Shown: positions 1-8,028 of the stretch, in pieces
How positions within the stretch are numbered: position 1 is the stretch's first letter
How the letters are laid out: each line of letters opens with the position of its first letter
Assembly (NCBI GenBank): GCA_019347575.1
Contig: JAHWKY010000016.1
Span: forward strand, 1 to 64,000
Reading direction: 5' to 3'
From: Actinomycetota bacterium
GTDB lineage: Bacteria; Actinomycetota; Nitriliruptoria; Nitriliruptorales; Nitriliruptoraceae
Length of the DNA: 64,000 bases
Program-made: the position numbers and the translations under genes
Notes under the pieces: generated by a model
Databases searched by the model: none
What the model was told of the DNA's origin: nothing
Seen by the model: the letters and a program-made list of their open reading frames with translations, nothing else

Positions 1-300
1 CCATCACGCAGCTGTCGTAGTCGGCGGGGGTGCCGTCGCGGGCACGCAGGATGTCGGGGTCGTAGCGGCGCCAGTCACGCGCTTCCGCGGAAGCGCCCAG
101 CATCGCCCGGGTGGTGGGTAGCGGCGGCCCCGCGGGGGCTTGAACCGGGCCCGGCCCTTACCGTCGTGGATGAGGACCCAGTCCCGTTCGTGCACGAACG
201 TGTGGTGGTAGCCGCGCAGCACGATCAGCGGCTCCTCCTTGCGACCTCCCTCAGCGAGGAGCCGCGACCGTGGCACGCTTGGTTCGTACGCGGTGCCGAC
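1..300 (-). pseudogene. Decayed C-terminal fragment of an HNH / 13E12-repeat (DUF222) endonuclease
   Basis: Reading leftwards, roughly 265 to 121 encodes LAEGGRKEEPLIVLRGYHH followed by TFVHERDW and then HDGKGRARFKPP. This resembles the end of the HNH domain of actinobacterial 13E12/DUF222 proteins: a WAxGG-T-L-NL-LC-HHH-VH pattern followed by DG-F-PP. The conserved Cys position is Arg here, and the upstream zinc/HNH half is missing. The frame then runs through unlikely sequence to a stop at 4-6. A protein-like stretch in another frame, MLGASAEARDW then RRYDPDILRARDGTPADYDS, starts at an ATG at 101-103 and runs off the left edge; it could be the shifted tail or a separate partial gene. Truncation at both ends and the frame change point to a remnant. 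The family call rests on motif resemblance only. Confidence 0.4.
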
Positions 301-336
301 GGACGGAGCCAGCGTGGAGTACCTCCGTGATCGCCC

Positions 337-831
337 ATGAGGCGACTCCTGGTGTTCCGGCACGCAGGGGCGGAGTCCGGGGCCGACAAGCCCGACCACG
401 AGCGCCGGTTGACCCCGGAAGGTGAGGCGTCGGCCCGGTCGATCGGCGCGGCGCTCAGACGCGTTGACGAGGTTCCCGACGTCGCCTACTGCTCCGCCGT
501 GGATCGCGCCAGGGCGACGTTGGAGATCGCTGCGGCATCCGGAGCGTGGACGACGCAGACCACCTTCCAGGAAGCCCTGTACATCACGACGGTCGAGGCG
601 ACCCTGGACGTGATCGCGCAGGCACCGAACGTCGAGCGCGTGATGGTGGTGGGCCACAACCCGACGTGGGGGGAGCTCGTCGCGGAGCTGACCGGCGAAG
701 CGGTGCGTCTGCGCCCCGCCACCGTCGTGGGCATCGACCTCGCCATCGGTGACTGGGCTGACGTCACGTTCGCACAGGGCGACATCGCCTACGTGCTCCG
801 CCCCGACGACACCTCCGGAACCGTCGACTGA
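337..831 (+). CDS. SixA-type histidine phosphatase family protein
   Basis: The protein has 164 aa, the usual size for the SixA branch of the histidine phosphatase superfamily, which removes phosphate from phosphohistidine proteins or small phosphoesters in the cytosol. The N-terminus has the catalytic motif as RHA at residues 8-10 (His9 the likely phospho-acceptor), then LTPEGE. The second catalytic His is in VVGHNPTW (His107), and a conserved Arg lies in YCSAVDRARAT. The ATG at 337 has only a weak ribosome site, but motif spacing fits. It ends 9 bp from the convergent metallo-hydrolase gene. The substrate cannot be told from sequence. Confidence 0.88.
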   Translation: MRRLLVFRHAGAESGADKPDHERRLTPEGEASARSIGAALRRVDEVPDVAYCSAVDRARATLEIAAASGAWTTQTTFQEALYITTVEATLDVIAQAPNVERVMVVGHNPTWGELVAELTGEAVRLRPATVVGIDLAIGDWADVTFAQGDIAYVLRPDDTSGTVD

Positions 832-840
832 CCGGCTCGC

Positions 841-1641
841 TCACAGCGAGTCGGCCAGCTCACGGACCGCTTGCTGCGCCCCGCTCTCGACGGGGCCGCC
901 ATGTCCGAAGACCACGACGTCGAAGGTCAAGTCGGCGAGTTTGCGGACGGATGCGTCGGCGGCGTCCATGTCGTCGCTGAACTCGGGGTTGGCGCCACCG
1001 ATCCCCGCCGGTCCGTCCGGGTCGGCACCAGGGCCGTTCAGCGCGTCGCCGGCCACCAGCAGACCCAGCTCCGGCGCAAGCAACGAGATGTGGCCGGGCG
1101 TGTGCCCCGGCGTCTCGATCACATCCATCCCGAAGACCTGGTCGCCGTCACCCACCGGGGTGATCGCGTCGGGCGCCCGGATGGCCTCGATGTCGCCAAC
1201 GCCCGCGTACGGCGTGACGTCTCCCGCGAGCTCGAGCACGCGGACGATGCTGCCCACGTGATCGGGGTGGCGGTGGGTCAGCACGACGTGCCCCACATCA
1301 CGCCATCCGACGCCGAGATCACCCAGCGTCGCCTCGATCGCCTCGGAGCTGCCCTCGACGCCGGTGTCGACTATCGCCGCCTCGCCGTCCCGGACGATCA
1401 CGTAGGCCGACACGAACTCGAGATCGACCCTGCCCCACCGCGCACCAGCATCCGGCTGGCCGGTGGTCGAACCGTCCGCCGGCAGCGCCGTCGCGGTGGG
1501 GTCGCCGGGATCGGTCGGGGCCTCCTCGGCGTCGTCGTCACCCCCGCAGGCGACGGCCGCTGCTCCGAGGACCACGGCTCCGACGGTCGTGCGACCGAGA
1601 TCGACGACGAAGCGCCGTCTGCTCATCCACCGGTTCGTCAT
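841..1641 (-). CDS. Tat-exported MBL-fold metallo-hydrolase lipoprotein
   Basis: The 266-aa protein starts with a twin-arginine signal (SRRRFVVD at residues 7-14), a hydrophobic stretch and a lipobox ending at Cys32 (AVACGGDDD). It is therefore probably folded before export and anchored outside the membrane. The mature part has the metallo-beta-lactamase-fold signature THRHPDH (His123, His125, Asp127, His128), a later GHTPGH motif and a further His in VVFGHGG, consistent with a di-metal hydrolase of the glyoxalase II/lactonase type. It follows exonuclease III by 16 bp on the same strand and is probably co-transcribed with it. The substrate is unknown. Confidence 0.85.
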   Translation of the reverse strand: MTNRWMSRRRFVVDLGRTTVGAVVLGAAAVACGGDDDAEEAPTDPGDPTATALPADGSTTGQPDAGARWGRVDLEFVSAYVIVRDGEAAIVDTGVEGSSEAIEATLGDLGVGWRDVGHVVLTHRHPDHVGSIVRVLELAGDVTPYAGVGDIEAIRAPDAITPVGDGDQVFGMDVIETPGHTPGHISLLAPELGLLVAGDALNGPGADPDGPAGIGGANPEFSDDMDAADASVRKLADLTFDVVVFGHGGPVESGAQQAVRELADSL

Positions 1642-1657
1642 GACTACCTCCGTCGGG

Positions 1658-2431
1658 TCACATCCTGGTACGGATCAGCAGCGGTGCGTGGTCGGAGGGC
1701 TTGCTGCCCTTGCGGAAGTCACGCGCGATGCCGACCCATTCGAGCGCGGCCGCGACGTCGGGGCTGACGAGCGCCAGGTCGATGCGCATGCCCAGGTCGC
1801 GGTGGAACGCCCCGGCGCGGTAGTCCCACCAGGTGAACCGTTCCGGTCCGGTCTCCGGGGAGACCAGGAACGCGTCCGAGAGTTCCCCCGCGGCCATGAC
1901 CGCAGCGAGCCGGTCACGCTCGGCCTGGCTGACGTGCGTGCCACCGTGCACGGCCTGCGGGTCCCACACGTCCGCGTCGCGGGGCGCGATGTTGAAGTCG
2001 CCGGTGATCACGAGCGGTCCGTCGCCTGCCACCTCGGCGACGCGCTCGCGTACGGCATCGTAGAAGGCGAGCTTGCGCTGGTACTCGGGGTCCTGCAGGG
2101 TCCGGCCGTTGACGGCGTAGATACTGATGATGCGGACGCCCTCGACGCTGGCCTCGATCCACCGCGCTTGATCGGGATCGGGCTCGGCCGGCAGGCCGCG
2201 GACCACGTCGGTCGGTTCGGACCGCGCGAGGATCGCGACCCCGCCCCACCGCCCCGTGCTGCACTCCACCCCCGAGTACCCCGCGGCCTGCAGCTCGAGC
2301 TGGGGGAACTGCTCGGTCGTGCACTTGGTCTCCTGCAGGCACAGCACATCGGGATCGTGCAGCTCGAGGAACTCGACGATGCGGTCCATGCGCTGCTTGA
2401 TGGAGTTGACGTTCCAGCTCGCGATCAGCAC
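1658..2431 (-). CDS. xthA: Exodeoxyribonuclease III (AP endonuclease family)
   Basis: The 257-aa protein matches the usual length and motif order of the ExoIII/AP endonuclease family, which cuts DNA 5' of abasic sites and degrades 3' ends in base-excision repair. Motifs seen are the N-terminal SWNVNSI, the metal-binding Glu34 in CLQETKC, GDFNIAPRD in the middle, and the C-terminal SDHAPLL with catalytic Asp247/His248. The gene is divergent from the phosphotransferase gene, and 77 bp between the starts hold a dyad at 2463-2490. The metallo-hydrolase lies downstream in the same direction. Confidence 0.95.
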   Translation of the reverse strand: MLIASWNVNSIKQRMDRIVEFLELHDPDVLCLQETKCTTEQFPQLELQAAGYSGVECSTGRWGGVAILARSEPTDVVRGLPAEPDPDQARWIEASVEGVRIISIYAVNGRTLQDPEYQRKLAFYDAVRERVAEVAGDGPLVITGDFNIAPRDADVWDPQAVHGGTHVSQAERDRLAAVMAAGELSDAFLVSPETGPERFTWWDYRAGAFHRDLGMRIDLALVSPDVAAALEWVGIARDFRKGSKPSDHAPLLIRTRM

Positions 2432-2462
2432 GCGAGGTCCCCTCCGGGCTGGTGCCGACCGT

Positions 2463-2490
2463 CACGGTAGCGACAGGCGTGACTACCGTG
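2463..2490. promoter_or_regulatory. 28-bp dyad between divergent xthA and phosphotransferase genes
   Basis: Perfect 8-bp arms, CACGGTAG at 2463-2470 and CTACCGTG at 2483-2490, are separated by 12 bp. The dyad sits 18 bp before the phosphotransferase start and 31 bp before the xthA start, so it could be an operator for either gene or a transcript-start hairpin. No regulator is identified. Confidence 0.4.
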
Positions 2491-2508
2491 GCCAGCAGGA
2501 GGTGGCCG

Positions 2509-3600
2509 TTGAGCGAGAACGAGGACACCCAGCAGCTCACCGCCTCGCTGCGGACGTGGCTCGCATCGCGGCTGATCGAGGCCGATGATGTCGAGGTCGC
2601 TGATCTGCGCGCGCCGGAGGGCACCGGCTTCTCGAGCGAGACCTACCTGTACACGGTGACGTGGACGGTCAGCGGTCGCGAGCACCGCGAGGAGCAGGTG
2701 CTGCGGACACGACCGGAGGGGACCACCGTCTTCCGCACCTACGACCTCGAGTCGCAGTACCGCTGCATGGATCTGCTGAGCGCGACCGACGTGCCGGTTC
2801 CGACGGTGCGCTGGTACGAACCGGACGCGTCGGTGATCGGTCGCCCCTTCTACGTCATGGAGCGGGTCGACGGCGACATCCCGCCGGACTCCCCGCCCTA
2901 CCCCATGCTGGGGTGGGTCAAGGACGCGGCACCGAAGGACCAGGCCGTGCTGTGGGACGCAGCGGTCGAGGCGCTGGCTCGCCTGCATCGCCACGATCCG
3001 CAGGCGCTGGGCCTGGGCTTCCTCGACCGACCGCAGTTCGGCGCGACCGGTCTCGACCAGCAGCTCGGAGAGTGGACCGACCTGCTCCAGTGGGGACGTG
3101 ACGGTCGACCGCAGCCGACCATCGACGCCGCCCTCGAGTGGCTCCGCGCCAACCTCCCCGACGACGAGCCCGCTCCCGTCCTGAACTGGGGCGACGCTCG
3201 CATCTCCAACATGGTGTTCCGCGACCACCGGCCGGTCGCGCTGCTCGACTGGGAGATGGCCGCGCTCGGTCCACCGGAGGTGGACCTGGGCTGGTTCCTC
3301 TACATGGACGCCCAGTTGTCGCTCGGCGTCAACGTCGACCGCCTCCCGGGCTTCGCGTCGCGCGAGGAGACGATCACCACCTACGAGGAGGTGCTCGGAC
3401 GGACGATCAACGATCTTCACTGGTACGAGGTGTTCGCCGGGTTCCGGTTCGCGATCACGATGACGCGCATCGGCCGCAAGGTCATCACCCAGGGCCACCT
3501 GCCGGACGACTCCGATGTCGACCGCAACAACCTCGCCACCCGGTACCTGGCGCAGGTGATGGAACTGCCCTCCCCCGGCGAGCCCGGACCGTTCGGCTGA
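2509..3600 (+). CDS. APH-family phosphotransferase (aminoglycoside/choline-kinase fold)
   Basis: I place the start at the TTG at 2509 because a strong AGGAGGTG ribosome site lies at 2497-2504; an upstream GTG at 2452 in the same frame lacks one and encodes unlikely sequence. The 363-aa product has the kinase-like catalytic core of APH proteins: LNWGDARISNMVF, where Trp takes the place of the usual His before Gly-Asp, followed by VALLDWEMAALG with the metal-binding Asp. Homologues of this subgroup are often annotated with acyl-CoA dehydrogenase-type catabolic genes; the substrate is unknown. It is followed after 16 bp by a protein of unknown function and then an amine oxidase, forming a compact operon. 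Confidence 0.8.
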   Translation: MSENEDTQQLTASLRTWLASRLIEADDVEVADLRAPEGTGFSSETYLYTVTWTVSGREHREEQVLRTRPEGTTVFRTYDLESQYRCMDLLSATDVPVPTVRWYEPDASVIGRPFYVMERVDGDIPPDSPPYPMLGWVKDAAPKDQAVLWDAAVEALARLHRHDPQALGLGFLDRPQFGATGLDQQLGEWTDLLQWGRDGRPQPTIDAALEWLRANLPDDEPAPVLNWGDARISNMVFRDHRPVALLDWEMAALGPPEVDLGWFLYMDAQLSLGVNVDRLPGFASREETITTYEEVLGRTINDLHWYEVFAGFRFAITMTRIGRKVITQGHLPDDSDVDRNNLATRYLAQVMELPSPGEPGPFG

Positions 3601-3616
3601 CGACCCGGAGAGGCAC

Positions 3617-4732
3617 GTGCTGACACCCTTCGACGACTACCCCGTCCACCAAGTACCGATCCCTCTCGCGCACGCGTGGAGCGGCGACCACAACCACTAC
3701 GACCGCTACTTCTTCCACGGCTACGACCTCGACTCGGGGCGCTTCTTCGGGGCAACGATGGGCCGCTACCCGACACGGCACGTCGTCGACGCCGCCTTCT
3801 CCGTCGCGCTCGATGGAACCCAACGCTCGGTGTTCGTGTCGGGGCGCGCCCCGACCGATCCCGCCGTCACCTCGCTCGGACCGGTCAGCATCGAGGTCGT
3901 CGAGCCGCTGCGGGTGCTCCGCGTCCTCGTGGAGGCGCCGGACCAGGGCCTCGCCGCGGACCTCACCTTCAGCGCCCGGACCGCCGCACTGGAGGAACCT
4001 CGTCAGACGCTGCACGACCGCACCCGCGTCATCCTCGACACCACCAGGCTGACACAGTGGGGCACCTGGACCGGCTGGATCGACGATCGCGGCGAGCGGA
4101 CCGAGATCGTCGACGTCCCGGGTACCCGGGACCGGTCGTGGGGCGTGCGGCCTCTGGCCGCGCCCGGCATCGGGGCGCCGTCTGGGGTGCTGCCGGAGGT
4201 GTTCTGGCTGTGGGCGCCGCTGCACCTCGACGACGCGTGCCTCCACGTCGCCATCATGGAGGACGCCGGAGGGCGACGGACCACCGACGCCGCGGTCCGC
4301 CTGCCCGTCATCGGTCCGAGCGGGGCGACCTTCGGTCCCCACGTCGAGGTCGAGCACCTGCTGCCCGCGGCGTACGACATCGAGTGGGAGCCGGGCACCC
4401 GCCGCGCGCGCCGCGCCGTGCTCCACCTCCGCGGCAGCGACGGGAGCACTCTCGAGGCCGTGCTCGAGCCGGGACCGCGGTTCCTGCTGCGCGGACTGGG
4501 CTACGGCCACCCGCAGTGGCACCACGGCGGCTACCGCAGCGAGCTCGAGGTCGCCGGTGACGAGATCGTCCACGCCGACCTCCCCGCGACCGACGGCACC
4601 GCCATCCACGTGCAGCAGGCGTGCCGGGTCACGGTCGACGGTCAGGAGGGGGTGGGCGTGCTGGAGCAGCTGTGCTTCGGCCCGCATCTCCCCACGGGCT
4701 TGACGGGCTTCCTCGACGGGGCATCGGCTTGA
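3617..4732 (+). CDS. Conserved protein of unknown function, lipocalin/CrtC-like beta-barrel type
   Basis: The 371-aa protein starts at a GTG preceded by GGAGAGG. It has no signal peptide or membrane segment. The sequence is rich in Trp, His and alternating beta-like segments (HAWSGDHNHYDRYFFHGYD, WGTWTGWI, RDRSWGVRPL). That resembles the tandem lipocalin-like folds of AttH/hydroxyneurosporene-synthase-related proteins and the mycobacterial proteins that neighbour APH-type phosphotransferases. No catalytic motif is recognised with confidence. It lies between the phosphotransferase and the amine oxidase, and its stop overlaps the TTG start of the latter, so the three probably act in one pathway on a lipophilic or amine substrate. 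That last point is inference. Confidence 0.6.
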   Translation: MLTPFDDYPVHQVPIPLAHAWSGDHNHYDRYFFHGYDLDSGRFFGATMGRYPTRHVVDAAFSVALDGTQRSVFVSGRAPTDPAVTSLGPVSIEVVEPLRVLRVLVEAPDQGLAADLTFSARTAALEEPRQTLHDRTRVILDTTRLTQWGTWTGWIDDRGERTEIVDVPGTRDRSWGVRPLAAPGIGAPSGVLPEVFWLWAPLHLDDACLHVAIMEDAGGRRTTDAAVRLPVIGPSGATFGPHVEVEHLLPAAYDIEWEPGTRRARRAVLHLRGSDGSTLEAVLEPGPRFLLRGLGYGHPQWHHGGYRSELEVAGDEIVHADLPATDGTAIHVQQACRVTVDGQEGVGVLEQLCFGPHLPTGLTGFLDGASA

Positions 4733-6072
4733 GCGAGGCCAACGCCACCGATGTGGTCGTCGTTGGCGCCGGCTTCGCGGGGCTCACAGCAGCGCGACGT
4801 CTGGTCGCGGCGGGGCGGGACGTGCTCGTGCTCGAGGCACGCGACCGGGTCGGCGGTCGCGTGCGCAACCACGACCTCGGCGATGGCGAGGTCGTGGAGG
4901 TCGGAGGGCAGTTCGTCGGACCGACGCAGACACGGATCCTGGCGCTCGCCGCGGAGGTGGGCGTTGCCACCTACCCCGTTCACGACGAAGGGCGGCACGT
5001 GCTCCACACCGGGGGGACGTGGCGGACGTTCCGTGAGGTCCCGCTGGTGAACCCGCGCGCCCTGCTCGAGGTGGGGCGCGTCTGGGCGAAGCTGCGCCAC
5101 CTCAGCCGCGCCGTGGATCCCGGGGCACCGTGGACCGCCGATCCCGCACTCGACACCACGACGTTCGACGACTGGCTACGCGAGCACGTCCGTGATCGCG
5201 AGGCGGACGCGATGGTCCGGCTCGCCGCGCGCACCATCCTCGCCGCGGAGCCGCGCGAGCCCTCCCTGCTCCACACGGCGTTCTTCGTCGCCTCGGCAGG
5301 GAGCGTGCCGGCGCTGACCGAGGTGCGGGGCGGGGCGCAGGAGCGACGCTTCCTCGGGGGATCCAACGCCGTCGCCGAGCGCGTGGCGGACGAACTGGGT
5401 GACGCGGTTCGGCTCAACCACGCCGTCACCGCGATCACCTGGTCCGACGAAGGGGTCGCGGTCCGCACGAACCGCGGCTCGGTCAGGGCGCGTCACGCCG
5501 TGCTCGCCGTGCCTCCGGCCCTGGCCGCCCAGCTCGCGTTCGAGCCGGGGCTGCCACAACCGCGACGTCGTCTGCTCGACACGCTCCGGCACGGCGACGT
5601 CATCAAGGTCAACGTCGTCTACGACCGGCCGTGGTGGCGCGACTTCGGGCTCTCGGGCCAGTCCGCGACCGACGCGGGTCACCTGAGCGCGACGTTCGAC
5701 AACACCCCGCTCCGCGGGACCCCGGGCGTGCTCATGGGCTTCGTCGAGGCCGACCATGCGCGGGCGCTGCGAGCGCTACCGGCGTCCGATCAGCGCGCGG
5801 CGGTGCTGACCGACCTCGAGCGGCTGTTCGGCCCTCGCACCCGCCGCCCCGAGGACGTGGTGATCGTGGACTGGACCATCGACCCCTGGACTCGCGGCTG
5901 CTACGGCGCGTACTTCCCGGTCGGGGCGTGGACGGCGTACGGCGCCGCCCTGCGGCCGCCCACGGGTCCCATCCACTGGGCTGGCACCGAGACGGCCGAG
6001 CGCTGGATGCTCTACATGGACGGGGCGGTGGAGTCCGGCGAGCGCGTCGCCGGCGAGATCCTCGAGAGCTGA
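4729..6072 (+). CDS. Flavin-dependent amine oxidase (monoamine oxidase-like)
   Basis: The open frame extends upstream to 4621, but the conserved protein begins at the TTG at 4729, which overlaps the previous stop (TTGA) and is followed directly by SEANATDVVVVGAGFAGL. The 447-aa product has the N-terminal dinucleotide-binding fold (GAGFAGLTAARRL, then LEARDRVGGRV) and the C-terminal FAD-contacting segment WAGTETAERWMLYMDGAVES of the monoamine oxidase/amine oxidoreductase family. It should oxidise an amine or related C-N bond with FAD in the cytosol. It is the third gene of the operon beginning with the phosphotransferase. The amine substrate is not evident. Confidence 0.85.
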   Translation: MSEANATDVVVVGAGFAGLTAARRLVAAGRDVLVLEARDRVGGRVRNHDLGDGEVVEVGGQFVGPTQTRILALAAEVGVATYPVHDEGRHVLHTGGTWRTFREVPLVNPRALLEVGRVWAKLRHLSRAVDPGAPWTADPALDTTTFDDWLREHVRDREADAMVRLAARTILAAEPREPSLLHTAFFVASAGSVPALTEVRGGAQERRFLGGSNAVAERVADELGDAVRLNHAVTAITWSDEGVAVRTNRGSVRARHAVLAVPPALAAQLAFEPGLPQPRRRLLDTLRHGDVIKVNVVYDRPWWRDFGLSGQSATDAGHLSATFDNTPLRGTPGVLMGFVEADHARALRALPASDQRAAVLTDLERLFGPRTRRPEDVVIVDWTIDPWTRGCYGAYFPVGAWTAYGAALRPPTGPIHWAGTETAERWMLYMDGAVESGERVAGEILES

Positions 6073-6127
6073 CCGAGCGGGAGCACGAACCCGCGGCTGG
6101 GCGCAGGGAACCGCTCCCGCTCAGGTC
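6071..6127. terminator. Bidirectional terminator hairpin between amine oxidase and aldehyde dehydrogenase
   Basis: Perfect 10-bp arms, GAGCGGGAGC at 6075-6084 and GCTCCCGCTC at 6113-6122, extend by GACC/GGTC with one bulged base. The hairpin lies between convergent gene ends at 6072 and 6170. There is no clear T-run on either side. Confidence 0.55.
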
Positions 6128-6169
6128 TCGGCGCCACCCTCGGTGCCGGTCGTCGATGCGCTGGACAGG

Positions 6170-7918
6170 TCAGGCGCGGATGCCGTCGAGGACGATGCCG
6201 GGGACCTGCCGCCAGTCGTCGTACGCCTCGAGCCGCAGCAGCTTGCGGATCAGCTGAGGCATGGTCGTGAAGTCGTAGGAGCCGGGTGGCTTCTTGCCGA
6301 GGCGCCACGGCCCGCGCGCGACACCCTTCTGCACGTCCTGGAGCAGGAACGTGTTGTGCACGAAGCCGATGCCCGATCCGATGTCATCGAGCGTGTGACC
6401 GGGGAAGCCGCCCCACGGCGTCGTGGTGATCCCGTAGCCCAGCGCCGCCCAGGCGTTGACCGCCACGGTGCCGTAGCGGAGATCGGCGATGGCGCGGTCG
6501 AGTGCTGCCGCGTTCTCGGCGTCCTTCTGCGTCTTCGGATGGATGAGGACGGTCGCGGCGAGCGTGCCCCACAGGTTGTCGTTGCACCACCGCGTCGCCT
6601 CGTACAGGAACGCCGCCACGTCCGTCGCGACGTCCAACGGCACCTCGCAGAACAGGCTCGTGAACGCCTCGGTGCGGTAGGCGATGTCATCGGTCGCGTC
6701 GGGATCGAGGTCGGCCACCAGGGTCCAGGGCAGCTCGCCGGGGGCGGGATCGCCGTAGGTCTCGGCCTCGGGGTGCGCGTCGGTGAACAGCTTCCACCGT
6801 TCCTCCGCCCCGGGGTAGTAGGCGTGCCGCGTGGGCGCCTCGGCGAGCGCCGCACGGATCGCGTCGAGGAGCTGGTCGCGCTTGGCCCAACGCCGGTGCG
6901 TGACGATCATCCGCCCCGCCGCGCAGTTGAACCCGCAGTTGTTGGTCAGCATCGTCGCGATGTGCTTGGCCTGGTACTGGATGTCCGCGTCGCTCCACGG
7001 CCCCGGGACGACGATGATCGGGGTCACGTTGCCGAGCTCGCTCGTGATGGGCTTGTCGAGCAGCGGCTCGTTGGCTCGCTTGCGGTCGGCGCCTTCGGCG
7101 CCCGGCCCGAACACGATCGCGTCGTGGGTCTTGTCCGAGCCGGTGATGTGGATCGACGTGATCAGCTCGTGGTTGGTCAGGTGCACACCCTGCTCGATGC
7201 CGCCGTAGACCACCCGGAGGTAGCCCTCTCGGATGAACGGCTCCATGGCGCGTTCGACGAGTGGCCCCATGTGCTCGTTCACCGGGTTCATCTTGAGAAC
7301 GCACACCTCGTCCTCGGCGTAGAGCTTGTGCAGGCAGTCCATCGCCCCGATCGGGGCGACGTTGCCGGCTCCGAGGACGAAGCAGACACCGCCGCCACCC
7401 TTCTCGCCGAGGTAGTTCGGTGCGGCCGTCACGGTGTCGAGCGTCACGTGGGGCTGCAGCCACACCTCCCCCTTCAGACCGGCGAGCACCACCTGGTCGA
7501 GCTTCGACGTGGGGAAGACCGGCACGACGACCTGCCCGTCGGGGCGCGTGAAGGGCTCACCGGGGAACCGGACCTCGCCATGGTCGCGGATGTCGGTGAG
7601 CGTGTTGCGCAGCAGCTTGAGGTTGCGGATGAGCGCCCAGGGTCCCGATCCGAGGTCCTCGCCGTCGTACGCGCTGCCGTCCGCGATGTGTTTCGGGGCG
7701 CGCGCGGCGCGGTCCCACATCTCGGTGAGTACGAGCGTGGCCTCGATGGCCTCCCCGAGGAGGCGGATGCGGTCGTCGATGCCGAGCGCCAGCCACGCGT
7801 CGCGGTGACCCGCGACCTCCGCCACGAGCTTGTCGATCTGCTCGAGGCTGTCGTGCTCGACCTTGCGCTCCGCCTCGGGGATCGCGATCGTCCCGGATAT
7901 CGGCGTGGTGGTCGGCAC
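6170..7918 (-). CDS. NAD(P)-dependent aldehyde dehydrogenase family protein
   Basis: The 582-aa protein is longer than classical ALDH (about 480-500 aa), with an extended N-terminal helical region. The catalytic Cys is placed at Cys332 in NCGFNCAAGR and the general-base Glu at Glu294 in TSELGNVTP; the cofactor fold includes VLGAGNVAP and ITGSDKT. It should oxidise an aldehyde to an acid in the cytosol; the substrate is unknown. It starts at a GTG, and a palindrome overlapping a likely -10 box lies 27 bp upstream (7945-7961). The same motif precedes the amidohydrolase at 31524, suggesting a shared regulator. Confidence 0.88.
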   Translation of the reverse strand: MPTTTPISGTIAIPEAERKVEHDSLEQIDKLVAEVAGHRDAWLALGIDDRIRLLGEAIEATLVLTEMWDRAARAPKHIADGSAYDGEDLGSGPWALIRNLKLLRNTLTDIRDHGEVRFPGEPFTRPDGQVVVPVFPTSKLDQVVLAGLKGEVWLQPHVTLDTVTAAPNYLGEKGGGGVCFVLGAGNVAPIGAMDCLHKLYAEDEVCVLKMNPVNEHMGPLVERAMEPFIREGYLRVVYGGIEQGVHLTNHELITSIHITGSDKTHDAIVFGPGAEGADRKRANEPLLDKPITSELGNVTPIIVVPGPWSDADIQYQAKHIATMLTNNCGFNCAAGRMIVTHRRWAKRDQLLDAIRAALAEAPTRHAYYPGAEERWKLFTDAHPEAETYGDPAPGELPWTLVADLDPDATDDIAYRTEAFTSLFCEVPLDVATDVAAFLYEATRWCNDNLWGTLAATVLIHPKTQKDAENAAALDRAIADLRYGTVAVNAWAALGYGITTTPWGGFPGHTLDDIGSGIGFVHNTFLLQDVQKGVARGPWRLGKKPPGSYDFTTMPQLIRKLLRLEAYDDWRQVPGIVLDGIRA

Positions 7919-7944
7919 GGTGGCGGTCTCCGGTGTCGGCAGTA

Positions 7945-7965
7945 CCTGACGGGGCGTCAGGTTAG
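7945..7965 (-). promoter_or_regulatory. Palindromic operator with overlapping -10 (TAACCT) for the aldehyde dehydrogenase
   Basis: Read on the minus strand the site is CTAACCTGACG, a 3-bp spacer, then CGTCAGG. The arms CCTGACG/CGTCAGG are perfect, and TAACCT fits a -10 box. The same arrangement occurs at 31537-31557. The type is common for TetR-family operators; the regulator is not in view. Confidence 0.5.
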
Positions 7966-8028
7966 ACCCGCAGGTCCGTCGCGCGCACCCCGGTACCGTC
8001 CGAGACCTCCGGACCGGCGGGCCCTGAC

